Positions 36,556 to 45,885 of a stretch of 64,000 nt of DNA are shown in pieces. The notes below the pieces were generated by a model. It did not search any database. It was given only the letters and a program-made list of their open reading frames with translations, and had not been told where the DNA came from. The stretch's first letter is position 1. Every line of letters starts with the position of its first letter. This stretch comes from an uncultured Bacteroides sp. (GTDB lineage: Bacteria; Bacteroidota; Bacteroidia; Bacteroidales; Bacteroidaceae), in assembly GCA_949296575.1 (NCBI GenBank), contig CASFPE010000012.1:57755-121754 (forward strand), given 5' to 3'. The translations under genes were made by a program, and so were the position numbers.

Positions 36556-37785
36556 ATGAGAATGATTAGAATGACATTTCGCAAATTGGGGTCGCTTGCC
36601 GCAGGCTTGTTGTTGGCAACTGCCTCTTTCGCACAAACGGTGGACAGGGACATGCCGTGGTCCGTGCGCATGACGCGCTCGGAAATGATTCGCAATCCGG
36701 AGTCGTGGCAATTGGATTTCCAGACAAGGTTGAAGTGGGATTATTGCCTCGGGTTGGAATTGGGCGCCATGCTGGACGTGTACGACCGCTATGGTTGCGA
36801 CCGCATTTTTGAATACGCTGTGGCGTATGCCGACACGATGGTGCATGACGACGGCACGATCACCGCTTATAAGTTGACGGATTACAGCTTGGACCGCGTG
36901 AACTCCGGCAAAATCCTGTTCCGCATCTATGAACAGACAAAAGACGTAAAGTACAAGAAAGCCCTCGACCTTTTGCGCAGCCAGTTGGACAACCATCCCC
37001 GCAATGCGGATGGCGGCTTCTGGCACAAGAAGGTTTACCCTCACCAAATGTGGCTCGATGGTGTTTACATGGGCGCTCCTTTCTATGCGGAATACGCCTT
37101 CCGCAACAACCGTCCCGAAGATTATAAAGATGTGATCAACCAGTTTGTCACAGCGGCCCGCCACACGTATGACCCCGTGAACGATGTGTTCCGCCACGCT
37201 TGCGATGTGGCGAGGCAACAGCCTTGGGCGGACAAAACTACCGGACAGTCGGCGCATGCTTGGGGACGCGCGATGGGGTGGTATGCCATGGCCTTGGTCG
37301 ATGCTTTGGATTTTATCCCGAAGCATGAGGCAGGCCGCGACACGATGCTGGTGTTATTAAATAAGGTGGCTTCGCAGGTGAAGCGGCTTCAAGACAAGAA
37401 AACGGGTTTGTGGTACCAGGTGTTGGACCGCAGCGGCGATGAAGGCAATTATTTGGAGTCCTCTTGTTCCACCATGTTTGTTTACACCTTATACAAGGCG
37501 GTGCGCAAAGGATACATCGACCGTTCTTATCTGAAGGTGGCAGAGAAAGGCTACAAAGGTATCTTGAAACACTTCATTGAAGTGGACGAGAATGGTTTGG
37601 TCACCATTACGAAGGCTTGCGCGGTGGCAGGATTGGGCGGCACGCCTTACCGTTCCGGCGATTACGATTATTACATCAACGAAAAAATCAGGGACAACGA
37701 CCCCAAAGCAGCGGCGCCATTCATCTTGGCAAGTTTGGAGCGTGAAGCTTTGGAAGGGGTGGAGTTCAATTGTGCAGGCAAATGA
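36556..37785 (+). CDS. Unsaturated rhamnogalacturonyl/glucuronyl hydrolase, GH105, exported
   Basis: Hydrolyses the terminal 4,5-unsaturated uronate left by polysaccharide lyases. About 409 aa. Signal peptide FRKLGSLAAGLLLATASFAQ. The (alpha/alpha)6 barrel shows the family Asp in KWDYCLGLELG and Asp168 in QMWLDGVYMG, followed by HAWGRAMGWYAMALVDALDF. Starts at 36544, 36556 and 36571 are all possible; I chose 36556 as the middle option downstream of the promoter. It is divergent from EIIC-kduI-exuT, whose product should handle the released sugar, and is followed by the SusC/D operon. Possible substrates are rhamnogalacturonan, ulvan or glycosaminoglycan fragments. Confidence 0.92.
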   Translation: MRMIRMTFRKLGSLAAGLLLATASFAQTVDRDMPWSVRMTRSEMIRNPESWQLDFQTRLKWDYCLGLELGAMLDVYDRYGCDRIFEYAVAYADTMVHDDGTITAYKLTDYSLDRVNSGKILFRIYEQTKDVKYKKALDLLRSQLDNHPRNADGGFWHKKVYPHQMWLDGVYMGAPFYAEYAFRNNRPEDYKDVINQFVTAARHTYDPVNDVFRHACDVARQQPWADKTTGQSAHAWGRAMGWYAMALVDALDFIPKHEAGRDTMLVLLNKVASQVKRLQDKKTGLWYQVLDRSGDEGNYLESSCSTMFVYTLYKAVRKGYIDRSYLKVAEKGYKGILKHFIEVDENGLVTITKACAVAGLGGTPYRSGDYDYYINEKIRDNDPKAAAPFILASLEREALEGVEFNCAGK

Positions 37786-37903
37786 GGAAAACGGTTCAGG
37801 AAGGCTTGGAGACGGGTTTCTGAACAAATAATCCCCATCTCGCAGAGTCAAAAAATCAACATAATAAATTAAAATATACACAGAGGAAGAAACATTTATT
37901 CAC

Positions 37904-37911
37904 TACATTTG
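37904..37911 (+). promoter_or_regulatory. -7 box for the SusC/D operon
   Basis: TAcaTTTG, 60 nt before the susC-like ATG. No -33 TTTG at the right distance, as expected for a promoter that needs an activator. Confidence 0.5.
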
Positions 37912-37971
37912 TCCCGTTAAATCGGGATGAATGTCTCAATTTAAAATTTAATAACTATAAAAGCACTATTT

Positions 37972-40900
37972 ATGGATTTAAAAAGTCTAACGAGGAGAGC
38001 AGCTTTGACAATTTTGTCAAGCATGCTTTGTTTGGTGGCCTTTGCACAAAACCATCAGGTGACCGGTACGATCCGAGATGCTGCGGGCGAACCGATGATC
38101 GGGGTGAACGTTTTGGAAAAAGGCACAACGAATGGTACGATTACGGATTTCGACGGAAATTATTCACTTTCCGTGGATGGGAATGGGGTGCTGGTGTTCT
38201 CTTACATCGGCTTCCAGTCGCAGGAAATCGCAGTCGCTAACAAAACAAAAATCGATGTCACCATGGCTGAAGACACGGAAACGCTGGAAGAAGTCGTGGT
38301 AGTCGGTTACGGTGTGATGAAGAAAAACGACTTGACGGGTTCCGTCGGTTCGGTTTCCACAGAGAAATTAGTGAGCAAAGGCGCTCCCACGGTGATGGAA
38401 TCTTTGCAGGGTTCTGTGCCGGGCGTTAACATCACGCAGTCTTCCGGACGTACAGGCGGTGGGTTCAACATTGAAATCCGCGGCCGTTCGTCCACGAACT
38501 CCGACACGACTCCTTTGTATGTAGTCGATGGCGTGATTTGTGATGATATTGATTTCTTGAACCAGCAGGACATCGAACGTATCGATATCTTGAAGGACGC
38601 TTCTTCTACCGCTATCTACGGTTCTCGTGCCACGGCCGGTGTTGTCATGGTGACCACCAAGAGCGGTTCGGGCGTAGGCCAGTCCGGCGCGCGCAAGCCG
38701 ACCGTTACATACGATGGATATTATGGTATCGCTACGACACCGCGTATGCCGGATTTCCAAAATGCGGAGGAATTTGCACGCTACCGTTTGTTTACATTTG
38801 AGGGATGGGCAGAGGGTGGTACAACTGCGTATGCTAATCCGATTTATGGTGCAGCCGATTTCAAGCAGGCGTTGCTGTACAATGTGGAACGCGATGTCAA
38901 CCGTTTGAACGAAATGCTTGCAAATGGAGAAACCTACGACTGGCCGGGCTTGGTGACCCGCACAGGTGCGCAGCAGAATCATTATTTGTCTGTCAGTGGT
39001 GCCGGTGAGGCCGTCAGCTATCACTTGGGCGTTGGCTATCAAGATGACAAAGGTATCTACGAGGGTGATGAGGAATCCAAGATTAACTTTAAAGGTAGTG
39101 TGGATGCCAAGATTAATAAATATGTATCCGCCGGGTTCAATTTCAACATGGCATACATGAACCATGATTATGCGAATGATGATGCCATTCAGGATGCTTA
39201 TCGCATGAACCCGTTCATGGTTCCTTATGACGCAAACGGTGAACCAAATCTTCGTCCAGGTAACTATCAATCAATAGGTTCTACGAGTGGTTATCAATTC
39301 TCCGACCAAACCAGCCCGTTGATTGCCATGCAAAATCAGACCCGTAATCGCGAAACTTGGCGTTTGCTCGGTAACTTCTACTTGCAGATTGCGCCGGTGG
39401 AAGGCTTGACCATCAAGAGTACGTTCTCTCCGGATTATACTTATTACCGTGAGGGTGAGTTCAACGATGTTTTGTTGGGTGAGGAAGTTAACAGCGCACG
39501 GACGGAAACACACCGCGGATTCAGCTGGACTTGGGATAACATTGTCAACTATACCAAGACTTTCAACGAAAAACATAGCTTGAACCTGATGGGATTGTTC
39601 AGTATGACGGCAAGCAATTCTGAAAATCAGGATTTGCTTTATAACGATGTGTTGAACGGTACTTTGTGGTGGAATATGGCTACGGGTACATACATTGCCG
39701 GAGACGATTCAGGAAATTCTTATAGCGAGAGCAGTATGGTTTCTGCCGCTTTGCGTGCCAACTATACGTTCATGGGCAAATACATGTTGACGGGTACGGT
39801 TCGTTGGGATGGTTCTTCCCGCTTTGCCGATGGGCATCGTTGGGGCGCATTCCCTTCAGTGGCTGCTGCATGGCGTATGTCGGAAGAAGATTGGCTGAAG
39901 CGCGATTGGTTGAGCAACTTGAAGCTCCGTGTCAGCTACGGTATCACGGGTAATAACTCCGGTATCGACAACTATGCCACGCAGACTACGGTAAGTTCCA
40001 CTCCGATTTATTATCCCTTTGGAGGCACTTATTTCACCGGCTTCTATCCGAGTGGCATTGTGAACCGCGCTTTGTCGTGGGAGACCTCTAAGGAAATCAA
40101 CGTGGGTATCGACTTTGGCTTCTTCAACAACCGCATCAGCGGTTCGTTGGATATTTACCAAAAAAATGCTGAAGATTTGTTGTATGACGTGATGTTGCCG
40201 TTGGAGGCTGGCACGGATGACAAAGGCAATCCTTGGCAGATGACCACCAATGTTGGTAAGGTTCGCAACCGGGGTATTGAAGCCACATTGACCACCATCA
40301 ATGTGGAGCGCAACGGCTGGCATTGGGAAACCACGTTCGGCATTGCAGCCAACCAGAACCGTGTGTTGGATATCAATGGTTTGGAGCAAGACCTCCCGGG
40401 CGAAAGTTTGTTTATTGGTAAACCTTTGAATAACGTATATGCTTATGAATACGGTGGCGTGGTTTCCAATAAAGATATGACGGTGCCGGATACACAGGCA
40501 GCTCGTGATCATGGCTTTACACCGGGGCAGACGGTTAATTCCGCACAGTATTATAATACGGTCTATGGCTTGGTAGAAGGAAACCCGATTATTGTAGACC
40601 GTAACGGCGATGGTACTATCAATGAAAGTGATAAGAAGGTTTATCGCAGTGACCCGGCTTGGACCGGAAGCTTGTCGACGACGTTGACGTGGAATAACTG
40701 GGATTTGTCCGCTACCTTATATACAAAGCAGAATTATACGGTTTCTTCTGATTTTTATGGACAATATCTTAACTTCACTGACCGTGGACGCGTACGTTTG
40801 GATGTTGACCATTATATTCCTGCTGGTACATTGATTGGGGTGAATGGTGTGAATGCGGATGGTACGTACATTGACCCGGTTTATCAAGCTACCACTCATT

Positions 40901-41214
40901 ATGGGAATTATCCGTTCCCGACAAGCGCTGGCGATGGTAGCATGAACACCAGCTATTGGACTTCTGATGATGGCGTTGCACGGTTGGTAGATGCTTCTTA
41001 CGTGAAGATTAAGAACATCACGTTGGGTTACACGTTCCCGCAGAAGTGGATGAACAAGATTCGCGTGAAGAGCTTGCGTCTCTACTGTACGGTAACCAAC
41101 CCGTTCGTATTCACCGATTATAAGGGTTTCGACCCGGAATGGGCAAACGCTGATTTGGATCAAGACGGACCGAGTACGGTAACTTGGCAGTTTGGTGGCA
41201 GCATTAAATTCTAA
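37972..41214 (+). CDS. SusC/RagA-family TonB-dependent outer-membrane transporter
   Basis: Imports oligosaccharides through the outer membrane together with the SusD lid. 1080 aa. A signal peptide (ILSSMLCLVAFAQ) is followed by a CarboxypepD_reg-like domain (about residues 25-105, VTGTIRDAAGEPMIGVNVLEKGTTNGTITDFDG). The TonB-box region is LEEVVVVGYG near 110, the plug covers 115-235 (PLYVVDGV ... IERIDILKDASSTAIYGSRA), and a 22-strand barrel runs to the C-terminal aromatic residue. No N-terminal STN domain, so no sigma/anti-sigma coupling. First of four co-directional genes. Confidence 0.96.
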   Translation: MDLKSLTRRAALTILSSMLCLVAFAQNHQVTGTIRDAAGEPMIGVNVLEKGTTNGTITDFDGNYSLSVDGNGVLVFSYIGFQSQEIAVANKTKIDVTMAEDTETLEEVVVVGYGVMKKNDLTGSVGSVSTEKLVSKGAPTVMESLQGSVPGVNITQSSGRTGGGFNIEIRGRSSTNSDTTPLYVVDGVICDDIDFLNQQDIERIDILKDASSTAIYGSRATAGVVMVTTKSGSGVGQSGARKPTVTYDGYYGIATTPRMPDFQNAEEFARYRLFTFEGWAEGGTTAYANPIYGAADFKQALLYNVERDVNRLNEMLANGETYDWPGLVTRTGAQQNHYLSVSGAGEAVSYHLGVGYQDDKGIYEGDEESKINFKGSVDAKINKYVSAGFNFNMAYMNHDYANDDAIQDAYRMNPFMVPYDANGEPNLRPGNYQSIGSTSGYQFSDQTSPLIAMQNQTRNRETWRLLGNFYLQIAPVEGLTIKSTFSPDYTYYREGEFNDVLLGEEVNSARTETHRGFSWTWDNIVNYTKTFNEKHSLNLMGLFSMTASNSENQDLLYNDVLNGTLWWNMATGTYIAGDDSGNSYSESSMVSAALRANYTFMGKYMLTGTVRWDGSSRFADGHRWGAFPSVAAAWRMSEEDWLKRDWLSNLKLRVSYGITGNNSGIDNYATQTTVSSTPIYYPFGGTYFTGFYPSGIVNRALSWETSKEINVGIDFGFFNNRISGSLDIYQKNAEDLLYDVMLPLEAGTDDKGNPWQMTTNVGKVRNRGIEATLTTINVERNGWHWETTFGIAANQNRVLDINGLEQDLPGESLFIGKPLNNVYAYEYGGVVSNKDMTVPDTQAARDHGFTPGQTVNSAQYYNTVYGLVEGNPIIVDRNGDGTINESDKKVYRSDPAWTGSLSTTLTWNNWDLSATLYTKQNYTVSSDFYGQYLNFTDRGRVRLDVDHYIPAGTLIGVNGVNADGTYIDPVYQATTHYGNYPFPTSAGDGSMNTSYWTSDDGVARLVDASYVKIKNITLGYTFPQKWMNKIRVKSLRLYCTVTNPFVFTDYKGFDPEWANADLDQDGPSTVTWQFGGSIKF

Positions 41215-41236
41215 TAACTAGAAACAAAAATATTCT

Positions 41237-43105
41237 ATGAAAACAGTTAAGAAATTAATTTATATGTCCGCTTTCGCAGTGATGAGTGCGGTATCGTTCT
41301 CAAGCTGCGAGGATTTCCTGACAGCGGAAAATAAGTCGGCTGGACAGTCGGCAGATGAATATTTCTCTACCGATGCCGGTTTGGCTGCATTGCGTGTTAC
41401 GGCTTATTCTTATTTGAAGAATGTGACTTCGCCGAATGATGGCGGTGGTGAGAGGGAGCTTACTCAGATGTATGCAGATGGGACAGACCTTTATACACCT
41501 TGTCGCAATAAAACTCCATCACAGTTGCATCAATATGCTTTAAGTTCAAATGAACCCTTGGTGAAAAGCTTTTATGTGTTTTGCTATGCTTTGATTAACA
41601 ATGCCAATGGCGTGTTGCAGAATGGTGGCGAAAACTCGGCATACGCGCCGGAGATGCACTTTCTTCGTGCATATGGCTATTATTTGCTGACCCAGCAGTT
41701 TGGTGCTGTGCCATACGTGACAAACTATGTGGAGGATGCGAATTTGAACTACCCGCGCACGGACTTGAAAACCATTTACGACAGCGAGATTGCGGCTTTG
41801 GCTGCCATTGCTAATGATTCTCGTCTCCCGGCTGAAGATCATACAGGTAAGGTAAGCCAGCGTGCAGTAAAAGCTTTGTTGGCCAAGTTGAACTTGGCTG
41901 CGGGCTGGGATTTGGAGACTGAATTGGGCGATGCTGAACGCGGCACATATTCTGTTGTTGCAACGAATTATTTTTCGGAGGCTGCCCGTTGGGCGGACGA
42001 AGCCATTGCTGGGCAAGGCTTGACGATGGCTTTTGAAGACAAATGGTCTCCTTTCAATGAAGGCAATGCGGAGGAAATCTTCTCGGTGCAGTATGAGCGT
42101 GCCGGATATCCGGGCGATGTTACTTCAGGCGGCCATGGTTTGCAGAATGACTTTAGTGCTTATGATGGTGTAATCCTTGATACAGGTGGCAAGTATTGTG
42201 CCTCTAAGCATGCGGCTACTTTGAAATCCCTTTATTTGTGGGAAGAAGGTGACACGCGCTATGAGAGTACATTCATGATGACCCGTTATAATTATAAGAA
42301 GGACAGCGAATGGGGGCAGGAAGGCTATTATGCTTGGTATAATGTAGGAAAACCGAATGAGACTACATTGCCGATTGCTTTCCAATATTTCCCTTGGTAT
42401 TATGAGAATAGACGGGCTGATGTGGAAGCTTGGATTACGCAAAATGCAGCACGCTTGTCCCAAGATGGCGGTTATACCCAAGTTCCTTTGGTGCGTATCA
42501 TGGGCGATCCCGTTCAGATTTACAATGCGTTAACTGGTACGTGGACTGAAACTCCTTACACAACTTACATTAATAGTGTAGGTGAGGGTAATTCTAACTT
42601 GGCGACACCAAGTGTGAAGAAATGGGATGATCCTGAAACCAATTCAGATAATGATGAAAACGGAGGTTATCGTGATGTGGTGATTCTGCATCTGAGCGAA
42701 ATCTATTTGGTGGCTGCTGAGGCTTACTACATGGCAGGCAATGAAGCAACATCTTTGAATCGTTTGAATGCTGTACGTACGCGTGCTGGTTTGGCTGCGT
42801 TGTCAAGCTATAGTGCTTACACGCCCTCCTACACTACGCCGTCTTCTTTCGGATGGAACGGTGCATTGGATGTTATCTTGGACGAAAGGGCGCGCGAACT
42901 GTATGCCGAGAACTACCGTTGGATGGACTTGCGTCGCACGAAGCAGTTGGTTCGTTATAATATTGCATTTAATTCTTATGTAACTTCTGTTGATGCAATG
43001 AAGGGCAATGGTGAAATCAAATGGTACAGGCCAATACCTCAGGATGAAATCAATACGAATACGGCTTTGATGAATGATCCGAATGCACAGAATCCGGGCT
43101 ATTAA
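41237..43105 (+). CDS. SusD/RagB-family glycan-binding lipoprotein
   Basis: Surface lipoprotein lid of the SusC transporter, 622 aa. Lipobox SFSSC near residue 27, followed by EDFLTAENK. Tetratricopeptide-like helices carry the family motifs MHFLRAYGYYLLTQQFGAVPYVTNYVEDANLNYPR, AVKALLAKLNLAAGWD and LSEIYLVAAEAYYMAGNEATSLNRLNAVRTRAGL. The C-terminal RARELYAENYRWMDLRRTK segment is diagnostic. It starts 22 nt after susC. Confidence 0.96.
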   Translation: MKTVKKLIYMSAFAVMSAVSFSSCEDFLTAENKSAGQSADEYFSTDAGLAALRVTAYSYLKNVTSPNDGGGERELTQMYADGTDLYTPCRNKTPSQLHQYALSSNEPLVKSFYVFCYALINNANGVLQNGGENSAYAPEMHFLRAYGYYLLTQQFGAVPYVTNYVEDANLNYPRTDLKTIYDSEIAALAAIANDSRLPAEDHTGKVSQRAVKALLAKLNLAAGWDLETELGDAERGTYSVVATNYFSEAARWADEAIAGQGLTMAFEDKWSPFNEGNAEEIFSVQYERAGYPGDVTSGGHGLQNDFSAYDGVILDTGGKYCASKHAATLKSLYLWEEGDTRYESTFMMTRYNYKKDSEWGQEGYYAWYNVGKPNETTLPIAFQYFPWYYENRRADVEAWITQNAARLSQDGGYTQVPLVRIMGDPVQIYNALTGTWTETPYTTYINSVGEGNSNLATPSVKKWDDPETNSDNDENGGYRDVVILHLSEIYLVAAEAYYMAGNEATSLNRLNAVRTRAGLAALSSYSAYTPSYTTPSSFGWNGALDVILDERARELYAENYRWMDLRRTKQLVRYNIAFNSYVTSVDAMKGNGEIKWYRPIPQDEINTNTALMNDPNAQNPGY

Positions 43106-43149
43106 TCAGTGAGGCGTAACGAAAGTAAACAATTAAAATTGATACGATT

Positions 43150-43626
43150 ATGAAATTGAAAAATATATTTTATGCATTGTCCCTCGTATTTGCCTTGGGA
43201 ACGTTCACGGCATGCGATGACGATGAAAACAACATCCCGTTGGTTGCAAATCCGGGCGAAGCAGCTGCTGGCACTTATATCGGTACTTGGACGCGCACGG
43301 ATACCAATGGTACGGCTACTACAACTGGCACGGTAACGATGACAGCAGGCAGCGACATTTATTATGCCAATATTGCTTTGGCGTGTGATGACGCTTCTTG
43401 GAACATGACAGGAACCGGGTGGGACTCTGTGACCAACATTTCGCAAGCGGACGAAGGCTTCGTGCTTGTGAACATGTCCACCACCAATGGCTTGGGATGT
43501 GTGTTTTACGGGCGTATTGCACCTGCGGATGCAGGCGACCAACTGACGCTGGATTTCACGAAGTCTGTGAAACAAGGCCGTGTGACTTATACCTACCAAT
43601 ATAATTTTGTTGGGACAAGACAATAA
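43150..43626 (+). CDS. Small surface lipoprotein of the SusC/D operon
   Basis: 158 aa, not a recognised family. The signal ends in GTFTAC, and the mature start CDDDEN is acidic, as in Bacteroidota lipoprotein export signals that send proteins to the cell surface. The rest is beta-rich with repeated Thr/Gly (GTYIGTWTRTDTNGTATTTGTVTM). Its place as third gene after SusD suggests a SusE/F-like glycan-binding role, though it is much shorter than SusE. It begins 45 nt after the susD-like stop. Confidence 0.75.
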   Translation: MKLKNIFYALSLVFALGTFTACDDDENNIPLVANPGEAAAGTYIGTWTRTDTNGTATTTGTVTMTAGSDIYYANIALACDDASWNMTGTGWDSVTNISQADEGFVLVNMSTTNGLGCVFYGRIAPADAGDQLTLDFTKSVKQGRVTYTYQYNFVGTRQ

Positions 43627-43712
43627 GAATGTAAAGAAAGTGTGTGCGTTTTTCGGGGCGCACGCCTTTCCACAGATAACACGATTGTTTAATTATTTAA
43701 TGTTTTAAAGTT

Positions 43713-44717
43713 ATGAAAAGGAATTTACTTTTTGCTGCTGCCTTATTGGCAGGCGTAGCCGTTTCTGCACAAGAAATCGGCGAAATGGATTTTAGCCAAA
43801 TCTCTAGTGAAACTCCGGTTGTTGTTCCGGCAGGAACAACAGTGGCTGCTACTGCTACTGGGTCTTATACAGTTGCTACAGCTTTTGATCTTCCTGCTGG
43901 TTGGAAAACATTAGGGTGCAACACGGATGAATTTGAGAAAATGGTGATTGATGGTACAGAAGTTGATGTGGCTCAAGGCGTGACCGGCGAGGACGGAAAT
44001 CCTGCCAGCGCATTGGGGAATCCAGCCAATAATTATGATGTACCTATAAGCGGTGCTTGCTATAAGTTTACAGCTCCGGGTGACCTTACTTCAGGTAAGC
44101 CGTGCGGCTATTTTTATGCTTTTGGTAAATTGTCTCCCAATAAACAGTATTGGGTTGTAGAAAGCAGTGCTGCTGGTACTGGGGATGCTATTGGTTATGA
44201 ATTGCACATGGTTTCTGTAGGTGAAGTTTATCACTTTACTTTAACGGGTAATGAAAACGGTTATTTGAATGACGATTGTGTGAAGGCTTCTTACCCTGAT
44301 TTGGCAGCAACAGGCTGGACGGGGGGTACTCCTTCTCTGGACCAAATGCTCGGTTTCCCACGTGGTGGATCAAGTTTGGCTAATGGTTTGGGTTATGTTA
44401 AATTCCCGATGTATGAGGGTATGACTTATTACTTCGGTGCTGCTGGTTCAAAGATGTCTCTTTGTGGTTTTTGCGTAGATCCTGAAGGCGATGCGGTTAT
44501 CTCATTAAGAGATGCTGATGGTGTAGTCGGTGATCTCCAAATTTCTCCTGCCGGTGAAGGCAATGCTATCGACTCTGTAGAATCTGCTGCTGAAGTGGTT
44601 GCTGAAGAATACTACACCGTATCCGGCATCCGTGTTGCCGAAATGGTTCCGGGCTTGAACCTCGTTAAACAGACTTTGTCTGACGGTTCTGTAAAGACGG
44701 TGAAGGTCATCAAATAA
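43713..44717 (+). CDS. Secreted beta-rich protein with C-terminal sorting-like tail
   Basis: 334 aa of unknown function. Signal peptide MKRNLLFAAALLAGVAVSAQ. The middle is Gly/Thr-rich and beta-like, with four or more Cys that could form disulfides. The last 40 residues (YYTVSGIRVAEMVPGLNLV ... VKTVKVIK) resemble the C-terminal domain found on many Prevotella/Bacteroides secreted proteins, possibly a type IX-style sorting tail. It is fourth in the SusC/D operon (86-nt gap) and ends at a strong terminator. No catalytic motif is seen. Confidence 0.7.
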   Translation: MKRNLLFAAALLAGVAVSAQEIGEMDFSQISSETPVVVPAGTTVAATATGSYTVATAFDLPAGWKTLGCNTDEFEKMVIDGTEVDVAQGVTGEDGNPASALGNPANNYDVPISGACYKFTAPGDLTSGKPCGYFYAFGKLSPNKQYWVVESSAAGTGDAIGYELHMVSVGEVYHFTLTGNENGYLNDDCVKASYPDLAATGWTGGTPSLDQMLGFPRGGSSLANGLGYVKFPMYEGMTYYFGAAGSKMSLCGFCVDPEGDAVISLRDADGVVGDLQISPAGEGNAIDSVESAAEVVAEEYYTVSGIRVAEMVPGLNLVKQTLSDGSVKTVKVIK

Positions 44718-44740
44718 GGGTTTTCACGGTTCTTTATCAT

Positions 44741-44773
44741 AAAAAGGGTTGCCCATGCGGCAACCCTTTTTTT
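44741..44773 (+). terminator. Intrinsic terminator of the SusC/D operon
   Basis: AAAAGGGTTGCC pairs with GGCAACCCTTTT around a 5-nt loop and a T-run follows. Confidence 0.9.
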
Positions 44774-44793
44774 GTGTTGGAGAAAAATACTTG

Positions 44794-44982
44794 TTCCGGC
44801 AGATTTGTAATCTGCCGGAATCTTACCGCTTATGTTTTGCAGATTTGTAATCTGTAGCAATAGTACTATGTTTTTAATTCATTATTTGTTTCTTGGGGAT
44901 TGCAAATCCCCTTTGTTCATGCTTTCGGATTGCAAATCCAAAAGGACGGTCTCTTTGTCCCGGCAGATTTGCAATCTGCCGG
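44794..44982. repeat. Cluster of five short palindromes (REP-like)
   Basis: Each unit is a small hairpin around TTTGTAA or TTGCAAA: 44794-44820 (12-bp perfect arms), about 44838-44860, 44895-44911, 44927-44939 and 44960-44982. The core is CAGATTTGYAATCTG or GGATTGCAAATCC. A sixth copy lies at 46900-46920. The 322-nt gap from 44718 to 45039 contains these, a terminator and a promoter, with no gene. Confidence 0.8.
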
Positions 44983-45003
44983 AATGATAATTTCCCTGCA
45001 AGA

Positions 45004-45035
45004 TTTGGATAGATGTAATAAATAAGTTACCTTTG
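45004..45035 (+). promoter_or_regulatory. Promoter of the first toxin-antitoxin unit
   Basis: TTTG (45004-45007) and TAccTTTG (45028-45035) with a 20-bp spacer. Only four bases separate the -7 box from the toxin ATG, so the transcript should be leaderless or nearly so. Confidence 0.75.
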
Positions 45036-45039
45036 CGGA

Positions 45040-45384
45040 ATGAAAGTGCGTAAGGTCATAGCTTATAAGCATTACTTTATAGATTTTGTGAAATCACTTC
45101 CGATAAAACTTCAAGATAAAGTGATGAAATCTATTTTGTATGTGGAAACTCAGCAAAGGGTGCCTTCAAGTTATTTGAAACATATCGAGGGGACGGATGG
45201 CCTTTATGAATTGCGTGCTAAGTTTTCTACGGATATTGTACGTGTCTTTTGCTTTTTTGATGGAGAACGTTTGATTGTTTTGTTAAGTGGCTTTCAGAAG
45301 AAGACGCAAAAAACTCCGCAAGGGGAGATTCATCGTGCATTGCGTCTCATGCAAGAATATTATCAAGAGAAAGAAAGGGGATAG
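45040..45384 (+). CDS. higB: Type II toxin, HigB/Gp49-like RelE superfamily
   Basis: Predicted ribosome-dependent mRNA interferase, 114 aa. It matches the phage-derived Gp49-like HigB group: an opening RKVIAYKHYFIDFVKSL, then LKHIEGTDGLYELRAKFSTDIVRVFCFFDGERLIVLLSGFQKKTQKTP, and a basic/helical C-terminus. The toxin-before-antitoxin order is the higBA order. The antitoxin starts 4 nt after the stop. Confidence 0.9.
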   Translation: MKVRKVIAYKHYFIDFVKSLPIKLQDKVMKSILYVETQQRVPSSYLKHIEGTDGLYELRAKFSTDIVRVFCFFDGERLIVLLSGFQKKTQKTPQGEIHRALRLMQEYYQEKERG

Positions 45385-45388
45385 GAAG

Positions 45389-45679
45389 ATGGAAATTTAT
45401 ACATTCGAACAAATCAAGGATGAAGTTTACGGCAGCCGAGGCGCATCGGAACGCGATCGCCTTGAAAGGGAATTGGAAGCTTTGCATGTAGGCTTTCAAA
45501 TACGTGCTGCGCGTGAAAAGCAAAAACTGACTCAAGAAGAACTTGCGCAACGCATCGGAAAGAAACGCAGCTTTGTTTCACGCATGGAGAATGATGGTGA
45601 GAATATGACGCTTCGGACTCTGTATGAAATTGTGGAGCGTGGATTGGGCGGCAAACTCAAAATAGAGGTGCAAATTTGA
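45389..45679 (+). CDS. higA: XRE-family antitoxin of the HigA type
   Basis: 96 aa. An N-terminal helical segment (MEIYTFEQIKDEVYG) is followed by a Cro/CI helix-turn-helix (about residues 38-80, REKQKLTQEELAQRIGKKRSFVSRME) and a short tail. It neutralises the HigB toxin and probably represses the operon. ATG 45389 is preferred because it leaves a 4-nt spacing after higB and is copied exactly in the duplicated pseudogene downstream. Confidence 0.9.
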   Translation: MEIYTFEQIKDEVYGSRGASERDRLERELEALHVGFQIRAAREKQKLTQEELAQRIGKKRSFVSRMENDGENMTLRTLYEIVERGLGGKLKIEVQI

Positions 45680-45750
45680 TATGCTTCAAAGATCACGATA
45701 AGGCATGGACGCAATTTGAATGCTTTCTTAGGCCATGTATTTGCTTTGTA

Positions 45751-45780
45751 GAGCCGCAAAATCTTGCGGCTCTTGTGCTT
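45751..45780 (+). terminator. Hairpin after higA (duplicated at 46825-46846)
   Basis: GAGCCGCAA (45751-45759) pairs with TTGCGGCTC (45764-45772) and a T-rich stretch follows. The downstream duplicate carries the same stem with one change. Confidence 0.65.
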
Positions 45781-45826
45781 TCCCGTATGGCATCTTTCCG
45801 AATATTTTGATAAATCCCTTGCAAAA

Positions 45827-45858
45827 TTTGGATGGATGCGGCGGATGAATTATTTTTG
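45827..45858 (+). promoter_or_regulatory. Promoter of the second toxin-antitoxin unit
   Basis: TTTG (45827-45830) and TAttTTTG (45851-45858) with a 20-bp spacer. The surrounding 30 nt resemble the first unit's promoter closely (gataa..tccc.tgcaa.atttggat.gatg), so the two are copies. Confidence 0.8.
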
Positions 45859-45885
45859 CAGTATTGGCAAAAAGGAGGAATCATT

